Assembly (NCBI RefSeq): GCF_013340935.1 | Contig: NZ_WHOS01000012.1 | Location: forward strand, 103,076 to 167,075 | Direction of reading: 5' to 3' | Length of the DNA: 64,000 nucleotides | Origin: Azospirillum melinis | GTDB lineage: Bacteria; Pseudomonadota; Alphaproteobacteria; Azospirillales; Azospirillaceae | In this document: positions 35,382 to 45,075 of the stretch, piece by piece | How positions within the stretch are numbered: the stretch's first letter is position 1 | Layout: every line of letters starts with the position of its first letter | Translations under genes and position numbers: made by a program | The notes under the pieces: model-generated | Databases searched by the model: none | What the model was told of the DNA's origin: nothing | The model's input: the letters and a program-made list of their open reading frames with translations, nothing else

Positions 35382-37622
35382 TTACAGCTTGGCCCGCAGG
35401 GTCAGCAGCACGGTGCGCGGCTCGCCATAGATGTTGCCCGACTGCACGTTGTTGATGCGCTGGTAATAGGTGCGGTCGAACAGGTTCTTGACGTTCACCG
35501 CCGCCGTCACCTTCTCGGTCACGTCATAGGCGACGCGGGCGTCCACCGTCGCATAGCCGCCCTGGGTCAGGCGGGCGCCACCCAGCGACGGGAACTCGTT
35601 GTACATCGAGGTCTGGGCGGTGACGCCGCCGCCGACGCTCAGCCGGTCGTCGATGCTCTCGGGCAAGCGGTAGTTGGTCCACAGCTTGAACTGGTGCATC
35701 GGCGCGATGGCGGTGAAGGCGCTGCCGGAGTTGGCGCTGCTGTCCAGGCTCTTGGCGCGGGTGAAGGTGTAGCCGGCGTAGGCGTCCCAACCCGGCAGGA
35801 TCTCGCCGGAGACGTCCAGCTCGAAGCCGCGGCTCTGCGCCTTGCCGCCGGAGATGTAGATCGACTGGTTGGGATAGCGCGGATCGGCCTGCGGCCGGTT
35901 CTCCTCCTCGATGTGGAAGACTGAGGCGGTGGCGTGCAGGCGTCCGCCGAAGTAGTCGGCCTTGACGCCGGCCTCGTACTGCCGGCCCTTCAACGGCTCC
36001 AGCACCTTGCCCGACGCATCGACGAAGGATTGCGGCTGGTACATCTGTGTCACGCTGGTGTAGAGCGCGTAGGTGGAGTTCACCTCATAGACGAGGCCGG
36101 CATAGGGCGTGACCTTGCCGCGGACGGACGCGCTGCTCTCCGCGGTGCCGGCCAGCGCGTCGGCATCGACCTTGGTCTGCCACCAGTTCATCCGCCCGCC
36201 GACGATCAGCTTCAGCGGATCGGCCAGCTTCAGGCGCAGGACGCCGTAGGTGCCCCAGCTGTCGGTGGTGGTCTTGGTGTCCCGCTGCCAGTTGCGCCAG
36301 GCCGGCTCGGGGGCCGAGGCGTTGGGGGCGAAGATGTTCTGCGTCACCGACCAGCTGCCGACCGGGTTGGCCGCGCGGTGGCGGAAGGTCCAGCGTTCGT
36401 AATTGGCGCCGACCGCCGCCTCGTGGGTCTGGCCGAACAGCCCGAAATTGCCGCTGGCCGACAGGTCGGCGCCGATCTGGTCCTGGTCGTAGCGGAGTTT
36501 CTGGGCGTAGAGCGTCGTCCGGTTCACCCCGGGCGTGACCGGGGAGTAGGCATAGGCCATCTTCCGGTCCATCTCATTGTCGATATAATGGGTGGCGAGC
36601 TTCACCGCCCATCCATTGTCGAACCGGTGCTCCAGATCGGCGAAGCCGCCCTTGGTGGTGAAGATGTCGCGGTTCCATTCCTCGCCCAGCGAGGTCGAGC
36701 GGTCGACGTCGAGCAGCCGGAACTGCGGCTGTCCGTTCACCACCGTGGCATAGCCCGGCAGGTTCCAGGCACCCTTGTAGCTCATGCGCTGGTACCAGGC
36801 GCCGGCGGTCAGGGTGGTGTCGGGCGTCAGGTCGGCGGCGATGCTGCCATAGGCGACCGCCCGGTCCTGCTCGGTCCAGTCCTGGAAGCCGTTGCGGTCC
36901 TGATAGGCGCCGACGAAGCGTCCGCGCAGGCTGCCGGACTGGTTCAGCGGACCGGTGATGTCGCCTTCGCCGCGGTAGTTGGCATAGGAGCCGGCGGTCA
37001 GCTCGCCATAGCCTTCCAGCGTCTTCTTCGGCGTCTTGCGGACCAGATTGATGGCGCCGCCGGGGCCGCCCATGCCGTTCAGCAGCCCCGCCGGTCCCTT
37101 CAGCACCTCCACCCGCTCATACATCGCCAGATCGGGCGAGGCGAAGATGCGGCTGTCCAGCGTGGTCGGCACGCCGTCGAACTGCAGGTTCGTCATCTCG
37201 AAGCCGCGCGAATAGAATTGCAGGCGGTTGCCGTCGATCGGCTCCACCGTGACGCCCGGCGTCTGCTTCATCGCGTCTTCGAGCGTGATGAGCTTCTGCT
37301 CCTCGATGCGCTCGCGCGGCACCGTGGTGACGGTCTGCGGCACCTCGCGCGGGGCAAGCGGCAGCTTGGAGCCGATTGTGGTCGGCGGGTTGGCGTCGCG
37401 CTGGCGGTCGGCGCCGACGTCGATGGTCGGCAGGGTCATCGCCCCGGACGTCATCGCCCCGGACGACGTCGTCCCCGAGGCGGCGGCGTCTCCCGTGTTC
37501 TTCGTCGCCTGCGCCAAGGCCAGGGCCGGCAGCAGCAGGGCTGCCGCCGCAACCGACGCCAGCAGGCGGACGCGCCCCCTGTTCTGTCTCCCAAGGCGTC
37601 CGGGCTGCCCGTTAATCGTCAT
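35382..37622 (-). CDS. TonB-dependent ferric-siderophore receptor
   Basis: This 746-residue outer-membrane receptor has a signal peptide ending PALALAQAT and a short linker with a possible TonB box (LPTIDVGA). The plug domain (about residues 80-200) shows VPQTVTTVPRERIEEQKLITLEDAMKQTPGV and RVEVLKGPAGLLNGMGGPGGAINLVRK, followed by a 22-strand barrel. The C-terminal block is NLFDRTYYQRINNVQSGNIYGEPRTVLLTLRAKL. It belongs to the FhuE/FpvA-like ferrisiderophore group and lacks the extra N-terminal signalling domain, so it should not drive a surface-signalling sigma factor. It is the last gene of the leftward siderophore operon, 19 bases after the ornithine monooxygenase, and most likely imports the iron-loaded product. 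Confidence 0.9.
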   Translation of the reverse strand: MTINGQPGRLGRQNRGRVRLLASVAAAALLLPALALAQATKNTGDAAASGTTSSGAMTSGAMTLPTIDVGADRQRDANPPTTIGSKLPLAPREVPQTVTTVPRERIEEQKLITLEDAMKQTPGVTVEPIDGNRLQFYSRGFEMTNLQFDGVPTTLDSRIFASPDLAMYERVEVLKGPAGLLNGMGGPGGAINLVRKTPKKTLEGYGELTAGSYANYRGEGDITGPLNQSGSLRGRFVGAYQDRNGFQDWTEQDRAVAYGSIAADLTPDTTLTAGAWYQRMSYKGAWNLPGYATVVNGQPQFRLLDVDRSTSLGEEWNRDIFTTKGGFADLEHRFDNGWAVKLATHYIDNEMDRKMAYAYSPVTPGVNRTTLYAQKLRYDQDQIGADLSASGNFGLFGQTHEAAVGANYERWTFRHRAANPVGSWSVTQNIFAPNASAPEPAWRNWQRDTKTTTDSWGTYGVLRLKLADPLKLIVGGRMNWWQTKVDADALAGTAESSASVRGKVTPYAGLVYEVNSTYALYTSVTQMYQPQSFVDASGKVLEPLKGRQYEAGVKADYFGGRLHATASVFHIEEENRPQADPRYPNQSIYISGGKAQSRGFELDVSGEILPGWDAYAGYTFTRAKSLDSSANSGSAFTAIAPMHQFKLWTNYRLPESIDDRLSVGGGVTAQTSMYNEFPSLGGARLTQGGYATVDARVAYDVTEKVTAAVNVKNLFDRTYYQRINNVQSGNIYGEPRTVLLTLRAKL

Positions 37623-37641
37623 TCCGATGATCCCCCATTCG

Positions 37642-38985
37642 TCACTGTGCTGATGTCAATTCACGGATTTGTTGGCCGCGGCCCCAGCCGGTCCCCCCGG
37701 TCAGGGCCACGGCGATTTCCTGCGCGCGGATCGGCAGGATGGAGAGCAGGGTGTCGCTGAGGCCGTGCGTCGCCTCGCAGCAGCCCTGCAGATACAGGCC
37801 GGCGGTGCAGCCGGGGACAGTCGGCAGGCGATAGTCGCGCCCCACCTCCCCGCCGGTCAGCCAGGGTTCCATCGGTCGCAGAAGCTCTTCATGGATGCGG
37901 CGGCGGTAGCCGGTGGCGAGCACTACGGCGCCATAGCGCCGCTGCCGCAATTCCCCGCCATCCAGGCCGGCGAGGTCGAGCAGCAGGCCGCCCGCCGCGG
38001 CGTCGGCCCGCGCCGCCACCACCTCGTGGCGGGTCAGCAGGCCGTGGCGGTCGGTCGCCTCGACCTTCTGCTGGTAGAAGATGGCGTAGATGGCGTCGAT
38101 CAGGTCGGGATCGACCACCGCGTAGTTGGTGTTGTGGAAGGCACGCAGCAGGTCGGCACGCTCGGCCGGGGGAAGGCCGTAGAGATAGCCGGTATAGTCG
38201 GCGTCGAAGACCTGATTGGCGAAGGGGCTGCTGTCGGCCGGGCGCATCGCCGGTCCGCGGGCGACGATGTCGACATCCACGCCGCGGGCATGCAGGTCGA
38301 GGAAGATTTCCGCCGCACTCTGGCCCAGCCCGACCACCGCGACCCGGCCGGCCCGCGCGAGTTCCCCGGCCGCGGCCAGATAATCGTTGGAATGGATGAC
38401 CAGCGGTCCGCTCGACGCCTTGCCGGTGCCCTTGCGCACCAGCCCGTCGAAGACGTCCGGCACCAGCGGCGTCGCCCCGGCGCCGATCACCAGATTGCGG
38501 GCGAGCAGGCTGCGCTCGCGGCCCTCCGCATCGCGGGCGCGGATGCGGACATGCGGCACGGCATCGCCGACCCGCACCGGCTCGACGGCGACCACGTCCA
38601 TCCCATAGTCGCACAGCCCGTCGAAGTCCGACGCCACCCAGGACAGGTAGTCGTTGAACTCGCGCCGGCTGGGATAGAAGGTCCGCAGATTGATGAAGTC
38701 CTGCAAGCGCCCCTGACGGTGCAGGTAGTTGAGGAAGCTGTAGCGGCTGGTCGGGTCGCGCAGCGACACCAGATCCTTCAGGAAGGAGATCTGCATCCGG
38801 CTGCCGTCCAGCAGCATGTTGCCGTGCCAGACGAAGCGGTCGCGCTTCTCCAGGAAGCGTACGGCAAGCCCGGCATCCGCCTCGCGCAGCGCCACCGCCA
38901 GTGCGAGGTTCGACGGGCCGAACCCGACGCCGGCAAGATCCAGAACCCGGCCGTTGTCGCCGATCAGCGAAGGGATGCCGTGCAT
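37642..38985 (-). CDS. pvdA: L-ornithine N5-monooxygenase
   Basis: This 447-residue flavin monooxygenase is of the PvdA/SidA/IucD family. It has the FAD motif GVGFGPSNLALAVAL near residues 20-34, the substrate region MQISFLKDLVSLRDPTSRYSFLNYLH, the NADPH motif VAVVGLGQSAAEIFLDL and the family motif VVLATGYRRRIHEEL near the C-terminus. It should hydroxylate the side-chain nitrogen of ornithine, the first step to a hydroxamate. Ornithine rather than lysine is preferred because of length and NRPS context. It starts three bases after the acyltransferase stop, so the two are coupled; together they would make N5-acyl-N5-hydroxyornithine for the NRPS. Confidence 0.88.
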   Translation of the reverse strand: MHGIPSLIGDNGRVLDLAGVGFGPSNLALAVALREADAGLAVRFLEKRDRFVWHGNMLLDGSRMQISFLKDLVSLRDPTSRYSFLNYLHRQGRLQDFINLRTFYPSRREFNDYLSWVASDFDGLCDYGMDVVAVEPVRVGDAVPHVRIRARDAEGRERSLLARNLVIGAGATPLVPDVFDGLVRKGTGKASSGPLVIHSNDYLAAAGELARAGRVAVVGLGQSAAEIFLDLHARGVDVDIVARGPAMRPADSSPFANQVFDADYTGYLYGLPPAERADLLRAFHNTNYAVVDPDLIDAIYAIFYQQKVEATDRHGLLTRHEVVAARADAAAGGLLLDLAGLDGGELRQRRYGAVVLATGYRRRIHEELLRPMEPWLTGGEVGRDYRLPTVPGCTAGLYLQGCCEATHGLSDTLLSILPIRAQEIAVALTGGTGWGRGQQIRELTSAQ

Positions 38986-38988
38986 CGC

Positions 38989-40092
38989 TCAGGCCCCCTG
39001 CTTACCGGTGACCGGATCGGCACGCGGCACCCACAGCCGGTCGGCGAAGTAGCGCTCGCGCAGCAGCATCACCAGCATCGCCCGCTTGTGGGGGAAGTCG
39101 AACTCCTTGACCTTGGCGAAGCCGGAGCGGTCGAGGTTGCGGATCTGCTGGTGATGGTCGGCGCGCGGCTCGCCGACGATGCGCTGGGTGCGGGAATCGT
39201 CGAGGAACATGAAATGCACCAGCGACGGCAGCCAGGCGCTGACATAGGCGCGCCCGCGCACATGCTCCTCGCCGATCAGCACATGCCAGCCGCGGTCGTG
39301 ATCCTGCGCGTCGTAGAAGGCGCCGATCCGGTTCTCCTTGGCCCAATAGACCTCGAAATAGCCGAAGGGCACGCCGTCCAGGCTGGCGATCAGCGGCATG
39401 GTGTGGGGGTCGGACAGCTGCGCCTCCAGATAGGCGCGGTGCTTGGCGAGATCGCCCTCCTCCTGCCAGAAGACGGCGACGCGCGGGTCGTTCTGCCAGC
39501 GGTGGAAGCGCTCCAGATCCTCGCCGATGTCGGCGACGCGGAAGGACAGCGTCTGCTCCAGCCACGGGATGTGGCGGGCATAGAGCAGGCCCTTCGGCTT
39601 CGGCGGCCGGCGCGGGTGGTAGCGCCCGTTCGACACCATATGCGTCTGCGGAAACCCGCCGGACCCCGCCCCCAGCAGCCACAGGTCCGGGCGCTGGAAC
39701 AGCATGCCGGCCGACGCCAGCAGCCTGCCGCCGGCATCGTCGTCCGCGATACCGTCCAGCCGCAGCGCCTCGGCCAGATCGTCCGGCGCCATCAGCCGCA
39801 GGGTGGCCGGATCGTCGGCGCGGACGAAGGCGGCCTCCAGCGCCGCGAGGGCGGCCAGACGGCAGGCTTCGCCCTCCGCCGCGGTCTGCAGCAGGGCCAG
39901 TTCGGCGGACGGCCCCTCGCCGGTCAGGCGCCAGCGCTGCTGCACCGCGCCGTCCAGCCGCACGGTCAATTCCGCGCCGTCCCACTGAGAATAAAAAGGA
40001 CGGCCCAACGCGCGGCAGGGGGACGCGCAGGAGTACGGGGCGCCGCCGGATGCGGCCATATCGGCAGCCAGGGTATCGGAAAGGGCGGTCAT
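38989..40092 (-). CDS. N5-hydroxyornithine acyltransferase (IucB/VbsA-like GNAT)
   Basis: This 367-residue protein has a C-terminal siderophore-type GNAT domain (about residues 185-350). Landmarks are FHRWQNDPRVAVFWQEEGDLAKHRAYLEAQL, YFEVYWAKENRIGAFYDAQDHDRGWHVLIGEEHVRGR and FMFLDDSRTQRIVGEPRADHHQQIRNLDRSGFAKVKEFDFPHKRAMLV. This is the pattern of IucB, SidF and VbsA, which acylate hydroxylysine or hydroxyornithine. The N-terminal half is family-typical but lacks recognisable catalytic motifs. The acyl group (acetyl or longer) cannot be told from sequence. GAGGAGG precedes the start. It sits between the exporter and the ornithine monooxygenase. Confidence 0.85.
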   Translation of the reverse strand: MTALSDTLAADMAASGGAPYSCASPCRALGRPFYSQWDGAELTVRLDGAVQQRWRLTGEGPSAELALLQTAAEGEACRLAALAALEAAFVRADDPATLRLMAPDDLAEALRLDGIADDDAGGRLLASAGMLFQRPDLWLLGAGSGGFPQTHMVSNGRYHPRRPPKPKGLLYARHIPWLEQTLSFRVADIGEDLERFHRWQNDPRVAVFWQEEGDLAKHRAYLEAQLSDPHTMPLIASLDGVPFGYFEVYWAKENRIGAFYDAQDHDRGWHVLIGEEHVRGRAYVSAWLPSLVHFMFLDDSRTQRIVGEPRADHHQQIRNLDRSGFAKVKEFDFPHKRAMLVMLLRERYFADRLWVPRADPVTGKQGA

Positions 40093-40183
40093 CGCAGGCG
40101 CCTCCTCATGTCCGACCGCGGCGGGCGCGGCGGAAAAGCGTTCGGGAAAGGGGTCGGGCTTTTCGGGATTGGGCTTTTCGGGG

Positions 40184-41833
40184 TCATTGCGCCGCCTGCA
40201 CCGGTTGGGCCGGTGTCTCGCTCCAGGGCGTCAGCACCCCGGCGTCGCAACGCAGCACCCGGTCGGCGAGGTGGAAGAAACGGTCGTCATGGCTGACGGC
40301 GACGATGGTCCGGCCGCCGCGTTTCAGTTCCGGCAGCAGTTCCTCGTAGAAGAAGCGGCGGAACACCGGGTCCTGGTCGGCCGCCCATTCATCGAGCAGC
40401 AGGATCGGCCGCTCCTCCACCACCGCCGCCAGCAGGGCGAGGCGCTTGCGCTGCCCCTGCGACAGCCGGATGTCGGACAGCCGGTCGCCGTCCAGCGTCA
40501 CCTTGCGGTCCAGCCGCAGCCGGCGCAGGAAGGCCTGGGCCAATTCCTCGTCCAGTTGCCCGCCGGGGCCGACCAGCCGGTCGAACAGGTGCGGGGTGGA
40601 GAAGACGGCGCTGACCTGCTCGCGGTGCCAGCCGCGCCGTTCCTCCGTCACCTCCAGCCCGGCCAGCCGGATGCTGCCGGAGGACGGGCGGCGCAGGCCG
40701 GCCAGCAGGGTCAGCAGGGTGGACTTGCCGCCGCCGTTGCCGCCGACGATGAACAGCGTCTCCCCCGCCCGCACCGTCAGGTCGACGGGGCCGAGATGGA
40801 AGCCGGGCTCGTCGCCCTGGGCCGGATGGTCGTAGACGATTCCGGACAGGCTCAGCAGCGGGCCGTGGGTGGGCAGCGCTGCGGGCGCAGCCTGTTCCCC
40901 ACCGAACTCCGCCCGGTGCGGCTCCAGCCGCAGCGCCTCGACCTTCGCCAGGGCGACCGAGCCGGACAGCAGGATCGGCAGCGTGCCGACCAGATCGTTC
41001 AGCGGCATGCGCAGGAACATCAGCACCAGCACGAAGCCGGCGGTGTGCGCCCGCGGCAGCCCCAGCCCCTCGCCCGCCGCGAAGATGCCGGCGATCAGCC
41101 CGAGGATGACCAGCGCCGTCCAGCTGAGGCTGAGCACCCAATAGCGGTCGGCGCGGGTTTCGGTGTCGCGGGCATGCTCCGCCGCCCCGGTCACGTCATG
41201 GCGGTGGAAGACGCGCTTGCGCGCCGTGTTCAGCGCCAGCTCGTTGCGACCCTCCACGGCGCCGCGATAACCGGCGAACAGGCGGTCGTCGGTCTCGCGC
41301 ACCTCGATCATCAGCCGGCGCATCGCCGACACCCAGCCATAGGCCGCCGCCACCCCCAGCCCGACCGCGGCCGCGCTGAGCAGGAACAGCTGCCAGGACA
41401 GCCAGCCGAGATAGAGGAAGCCGCCCAGAACCAGCACGCCGTTGCTGAAGATGAAGGGCAGCCGGTTGAAGGCTTGGCCCACCGCGGCGATGTCCTTGGT
41501 CAGCGTGGCGTAGAGCGCAGGCGCGCCGATGGCCTCCAGCCGCTCCACATCGGTGTCGAGCAGGCGTTTCACCGTCGCGGTGCGCATCTCGCACACCACC
41601 CGGTGGCCGAGCGCCGTCAGCATCGCCTGTGCGGCGAAGCCGAAGCCGAACACTCCCGCCAGCAGCAGCGCGATCAGCGCCATGGTCGGCGCGTCGGGCG
41701 AGGCGGTGCCGGCAATCAGCCGGTTGACCAGGGCGATCACCGACAGCCCGGCGAGCGACCCGGCCGCCCCCAGCGCCAGCGCCAGCGGCAGGCGCCAGCG
41801 GAAACGGCGCAGCAGTGGGATCAGCAGCATCAT
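40184..41833 (-). CDS. Cyclic-peptide/siderophore ABC exporter (PvdE/SyrD type)
   Basis: This 549-residue protein fuses a six-helix membrane domain (about residues 1-290) to an ATPase. Walker A GGNGGGKST is near 363-371, the variant signature is LSQGQRKRLALLAA and Walker B is ILLLDEWAADQDP. This is the layout of PvdE, which moves pyoverdine precursor to the periplasm, and of SyrD. It overlaps the NRPS stop by an ATGA and lies upstream of the acyltransferase, so it is part of the same transcript and probably exports the peptide or its precursor across the inner membrane. Confidence 0.9.
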   Translation of the reverse strand: MMLLIPLLRRFRWRLPLALALGAAGSLAGLSVIALVNRLIAGTASPDAPTMALIALLLAGVFGFGFAAQAMLTALGHRVVCEMRTATVKRLLDTDVERLEAIGAPALYATLTKDIAAVGQAFNRLPFIFSNGVLVLGGFLYLGWLSWQLFLLSAAAVGLGVAAAYGWVSAMRRLMIEVRETDDRLFAGYRGAVEGRNELALNTARKRVFHRHDVTGAAEHARDTETRADRYWVLSLSWTALVILGLIAGIFAAGEGLGLPRAHTAGFVLVLMFLRMPLNDLVGTLPILLSGSVALAKVEALRLEPHRAEFGGEQAAPAALPTHGPLLSLSGIVYDHPAQGDEPGFHLGPVDLTVRAGETLFIVGGNGGGKSTLLTLLAGLRRPSSGSIRLAGLEVTEERRGWHREQVSAVFSTPHLFDRLVGPGGQLDEELAQAFLRRLRLDRKVTLDGDRLSDIRLSQGQRKRLALLAAVVEERPILLLDEWAADQDPVFRRFFYEELLPELKRGGRTIVAVSHDDRFFHLADRVLRCDAGVLTPWSETPAQPVQAAQ

Positions 41834-44800
41834 GGCGCACCCGCCTGTCCGGCATTGTCCTTTTCAACGTCGGCAAGCAGACCGGCCATGAAGGCGAGGT
41901 CGTCGGCCTCGTCGCGCACGCCCTGCGCGTCGATCAGCGCCGCCATGGCGCGCAGTGTCGGTGCGCGGAACAGATCGGCCAGCGGCAGGTCGTGGCCGAA
42001 CCCGCTGCGGATGCGGGTCTGCAACCGCACAAGCCGCAGCGAATGGCCGCCCAGCCGGAAGAAGTCGTCGGTGGCGCCCAGAGTGAGGCCGGGCCCGCGG
42101 CGCTCCAGCACCTCGTCCCACAGCACAGCCAACCGGATTTCGGTGTCGGTCGCCGGCGGTTCGAAGCCGGTGGACCGCGCGGGCGCGTCCGGGGTCGGCA
42201 GCGCCTTGCGGTCGACCTTGCCGTTGGCGTTCAGCGGCAGCCGGTCCAGCACGACGCAGACCGACGGCAGCATGTAAGCTGGCAGCCGCGCCGCCAGATG
42301 GGCCTGCAGGTCGGCCGGCTCGCTGCCGTCCGCCGTCACCAGATAGGCGCAGAGCAGCGCCTCTCCGCCAGCCGGGACATGGGCGGTCACGACCGACTGG
42401 CGCACCTGCGGATGGCTGTCCAGGGCCGCCTCGACCTCGCCGGCCTCGATGCGGAAGCCGCGGATCTTCATCTGATGGTCGCGGCGGCTGAGAAACTCGA
42501 TGGCGCCGTCGTTGCGCCGCCGGGCGCGGTCGCCGGTGCGGTAGAGACGGCTGCCAGCCCCGCAGCCCGGCGCCTCGTCGTCCGGGAAGGGATTGGGCAG
42601 GAAGCTCGCCGCGGTCAGGCCGGGCTGCCCGCCATAGCCGCGCGCCAGCCCGATCCCACCGATCCACAGATCGCCGACGACACCGGGCGGCACCGGCTCC
42701 AGCCGGCCGTCCAGGATGTGCAGGCGGTTGTTGGCGATGGCATGGCCGATGGGAATGGTGGCTTCAACGTCCGCCACGCCCTCCACCGGCCAAGCGGCGG
42801 ACCAGACCGTCGTCTCGGTCGGACCGTAGACGTTCAGCAGCCGCACCCCGCGCTCCAGCAGGCGCCGCGCCAGCTCGGCGCCCAGCGCCTCGCCGCCGCA
42901 GAGCGCGCGCAAGCCGGTCCAGTGCGCCGCGGTGGCCTCCAGCAGCATCCGCCATGTGGCGGGCGTCGCCTGCATCGCGGTGACGCCGTGCCGCTCAATC
43001 AGCCCGGCCAGCGCCTGGGGATCGCGTGCCTCCTCCCGCGTCGCCAGCACCACGCGGGCGCCGGTCGCCAGCGGCAGGAACAGCTCCAGCCCGGCGATGT
43101 CGAAGCCCAGCGTCGTCACCGCCAGCAGCCGGTCGTCGGCCGTCAAACCGATCTGCTTCTGCATGGCATGGAGGAAGCTGGCGAAGGCCTGCCGGTCGAT
43201 CTGCACGCCCTTCGGCACGCCGGTCGAGCCGGAGGTGTAGAGCGTGTAGGCAAGCTGGCGCGGATGCGCCGGCCGCCCGAGGTTGCCGTCCGGCAAAGCC
43301 TCGAACCCCACCGCGAACTCCTCCGGCGGCGCGTCGAGCGGCAGCACCGGGGCGGCATGGGCCAGGATATGGGCGTTGCGCGCCGCCGGCTGGTCGGGGT
43401 CGAGCGGCAGGTAAGCACCGCCCGCTTTCTGGATCGCCAGCAGCGAAACCACAAGATCGGCCCCGCGCGGCAGCGCCACCGCGACCAGCCGGTCCGGCCC
43501 GACGCCACGCTCCGCCAGCCAGCGCGCCAGCCGGTTGGCCCGCGCGTTCAGCGCGCCATAGGTCAGCGCGGCATTCCCGGCGACCAGCGCGACGCAGTCC
43601 GGCAGTTCGGCGGCCTTCCGCTCCACCATCGCCACCAGATCCTCCGCCGGGTTGAGCGGCAGGGCGGTGCGGTTCCAGCGCGTCACCTCATCCGCCCGCT
43701 CCGCCGCTGCCATCAGCGGCAAATCGGCCAGCAGCCTCTCCGGGTCAGCCATCATCCCGCCCAGCAGCGCCCGGAAGCCCACCGCCATCCGCTCCGCCGT
43801 CGCGGTGTCGAACAGGTCGGTGGCGTAATCCAGCGCGCAAACGACGCCTGCCTCCCCCACCGCCACATCGAGCGCGAGGTCGAGCTTCGCCGTGGTTTCC
43901 GGCACTGGAAGCGCCGTCACCGTCAGGCCGGGCAGGCGGACGACGGCCGGCGCCTCCATCCGCACATTCAGCAGGGTCTGGAACAGCGGCGTGCGGCTGC
44001 CGTCGCGCACCGGGTCCAGCCGCTCCAGCAGCCGTTCGACCGGAGCGGCTCCATCGTTCAGCGCCGCCAGCATCTCGCCGCGCAGCCGCCGGCACAGGGC
44101 GCGGCCGGTCAGGTCGGGAGCCAGCCGGGCGCGAAAGACCTGCGTCTCGACGAAGAATCCGACCAGCGGTTCCAGCGCCTCGTCGGCGCGGCCGGCATCG
44201 GGCACGCCGACGGCGAAATCGCCCTGACCCGACCAGCGGCCGAGCAGCGCCTGCCACGCCGCCAGCAGCGGCACGAAGGGCGTGCAGCCCTCCGCCCGCG
44301 AGAATGCCCGCAAGGCCGCCGCCATGTCGGCGGGAAGCGCGAACTCCAGCCGTGCCCCGCCGTTGCCGCGGACCGCCGGGCGCGGCCGGTCTGTCGGCAG
44401 TTCCATCGCCGGCACATCGGTGCCCAGCCGGGCGAGCGCCCGCTCCACCGCACGGTCGATCCGCGCCTGTGCCGCCGCGCCGCGCTGTTCCAGCGCATGG
44501 TCGGCATAGTGCAGGGCCAGCGGCGGCAGCAGCGTTGCCGGGTCGGCCTCCTCATCGGCCACCGCCGCGCCATAGGCGGCCAGCAGGTCGCGTGCCAGGA
44601 TCGGGTTGGACGGGCCGTCCGACAGGATGTGGTGCATCGCCAGCAGCAGCACCGCGTCGCCACCGGCCAGCGTCAGCAGCGTGGCGCGCAGCGGCGGCCC
44701 GGCGGCAAGGTCGAAGGGCCGCTGCGTCTCCGCCCGGATCCGCCCGGCCAGCCCCGCCTCGTCCAGATCCCCCACCTCCCACTCCAGCCGAACCGCGGGC

Positions 44801-45063
44801 CGGGACAGCACCAGCTGCACCGGCCCGCCGTCCCGTTCCGCGAAGCGGGTGCGCAGGATGGAATGACGCCAGGCCAGCGCCTCCAGCGCCCGCTCCAGCG
44901 CCGCCGCCTCCAGGGCGCCGGCGAGACGGAAGGCGCGGGTCAGGTTGTAGGCGGCATCGCCCGGGTCGAGCCGGTGGAGCAGCCAGAGCCGTTCCTGCGC
45001 CAGCGACAGCGGCGCACTCCGCTCGACCTGATCGAGGCTAACGCGATTAAGACTTACTAGCAT
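41830..45063 (-). CDS. Non-ribosomal peptide synthetase, C-A-T, predicted glycine module
   Basis: This 1077-residue synthetase has one full module. The condensation domain (about 15-440) has active site MHHILSDG near residue 144. The adenylation domain (about 460-980) has LYTSGSTGVPKGV, NVYGPTETTV, YRTGDRARR and NGKVDRKALP. The carrier domain has LGGHSLRLVRL with the phosphopantetheine serine near 1006, and about 65 residues follow. Reading the pocket by eye against GrsA gives D-I-L-Q-L-G-V-V-W, very close to the standard glycine code. No thioesterase or epimerase is present, so it passes its chain to another protein. It starts 12 bases after the aminotransferase gene and overlaps the exporter start. 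Confidence 0.9.
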   Translation of the reverse strand: MLVSLNRVSLDQVERSAPLSLAQERLWLLHRLDPGDAAYNLTRAFRLAGALEAAALERALEALAWRHSILRTRFAERDGGPVQLVLSRPAVRLEWEVGDLDEAGLAGRIRAETQRPFDLAAGPPLRATLLTLAGGDAVLLLAMHHILSDGPSNPILARDLLAAYGAAVADEEADPATLLPPLALHYADHALEQRGAAAQARIDRAVERALARLGTDVPAMELPTDRPRPAVRGNGGARLEFALPADMAAALRAFSRAEGCTPFVPLLAAWQALLGRWSGQGDFAVGVPDAGRADEALEPLVGFFVETQVFRARLAPDLTGRALCRRLRGEMLAALNDGAAPVERLLERLDPVRDGSRTPLFQTLLNVRMEAPAVVRLPGLTVTALPVPETTAKLDLALDVAVGEAGVVCALDYATDLFDTATAERMAVGFRALLGGMMADPERLLADLPLMAAAERADEVTRWNRTALPLNPAEDLVAMVERKAAELPDCVALVAGNAALTYGALNARANRLARWLAERGVGPDRLVAVALPRGADLVVSLLAIQKAGGAYLPLDPDQPAARNAHILAHAAPVLPLDAPPEEFAVGFEALPDGNLGRPAHPRQLAYTLYTSGSTGVPKGVQIDRQAFASFLHAMQKQIGLTADDRLLAVTTLGFDIAGLELFLPLATGARVVLATREEARDPQALAGLIERHGVTAMQATPATWRMLLEATAAHWTGLRALCGGEALGAELARRLLERGVRLLNVYGPTETTVWSAAWPVEGVADVEATIPIGHAIANNRLHILDGRLEPVPPGVVGDLWIGGIGLARGYGGQPGLTAASFLPNPFPDDEAPGCGAGSRLYRTGDRARRRNDGAIEFLSRRDHQMKIRGFRIEAGEVEAALDSHPQVRQSVVTAHVPAGGEALLCAYLVTADGSEPADLQAHLAARLPAYMLPSVCVVLDRLPLNANGKVDRKALPTPDAPARSTGFEPPATDTEIRLAVLWDEVLERRGPGLTLGATDDFFRLGGHSLRLVRLQTRIRSGFGHDLPLADLFRAPTLRAMAALIDAQGVRDEADDLAFMAGLLADVEKDNAGQAGAP

Positions 45064-45075
45064 CTCAAGGCCCGC

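Noticed and set aside
37669..40296. Plus-strand open frame of 875 codons opposite the monooxygenase and acyltransferase
   Set aside because: No motif, no ribosome site, and it crosses a gene boundary on the coding strand.
41815..45060. Plus-strand open frame of 1081 codons opposite the C-A-T NRPS
   Set aside because: Shadow frame rich in Arg, Gln and His with no family pattern. The minus strand carries all NRPS core motifs.
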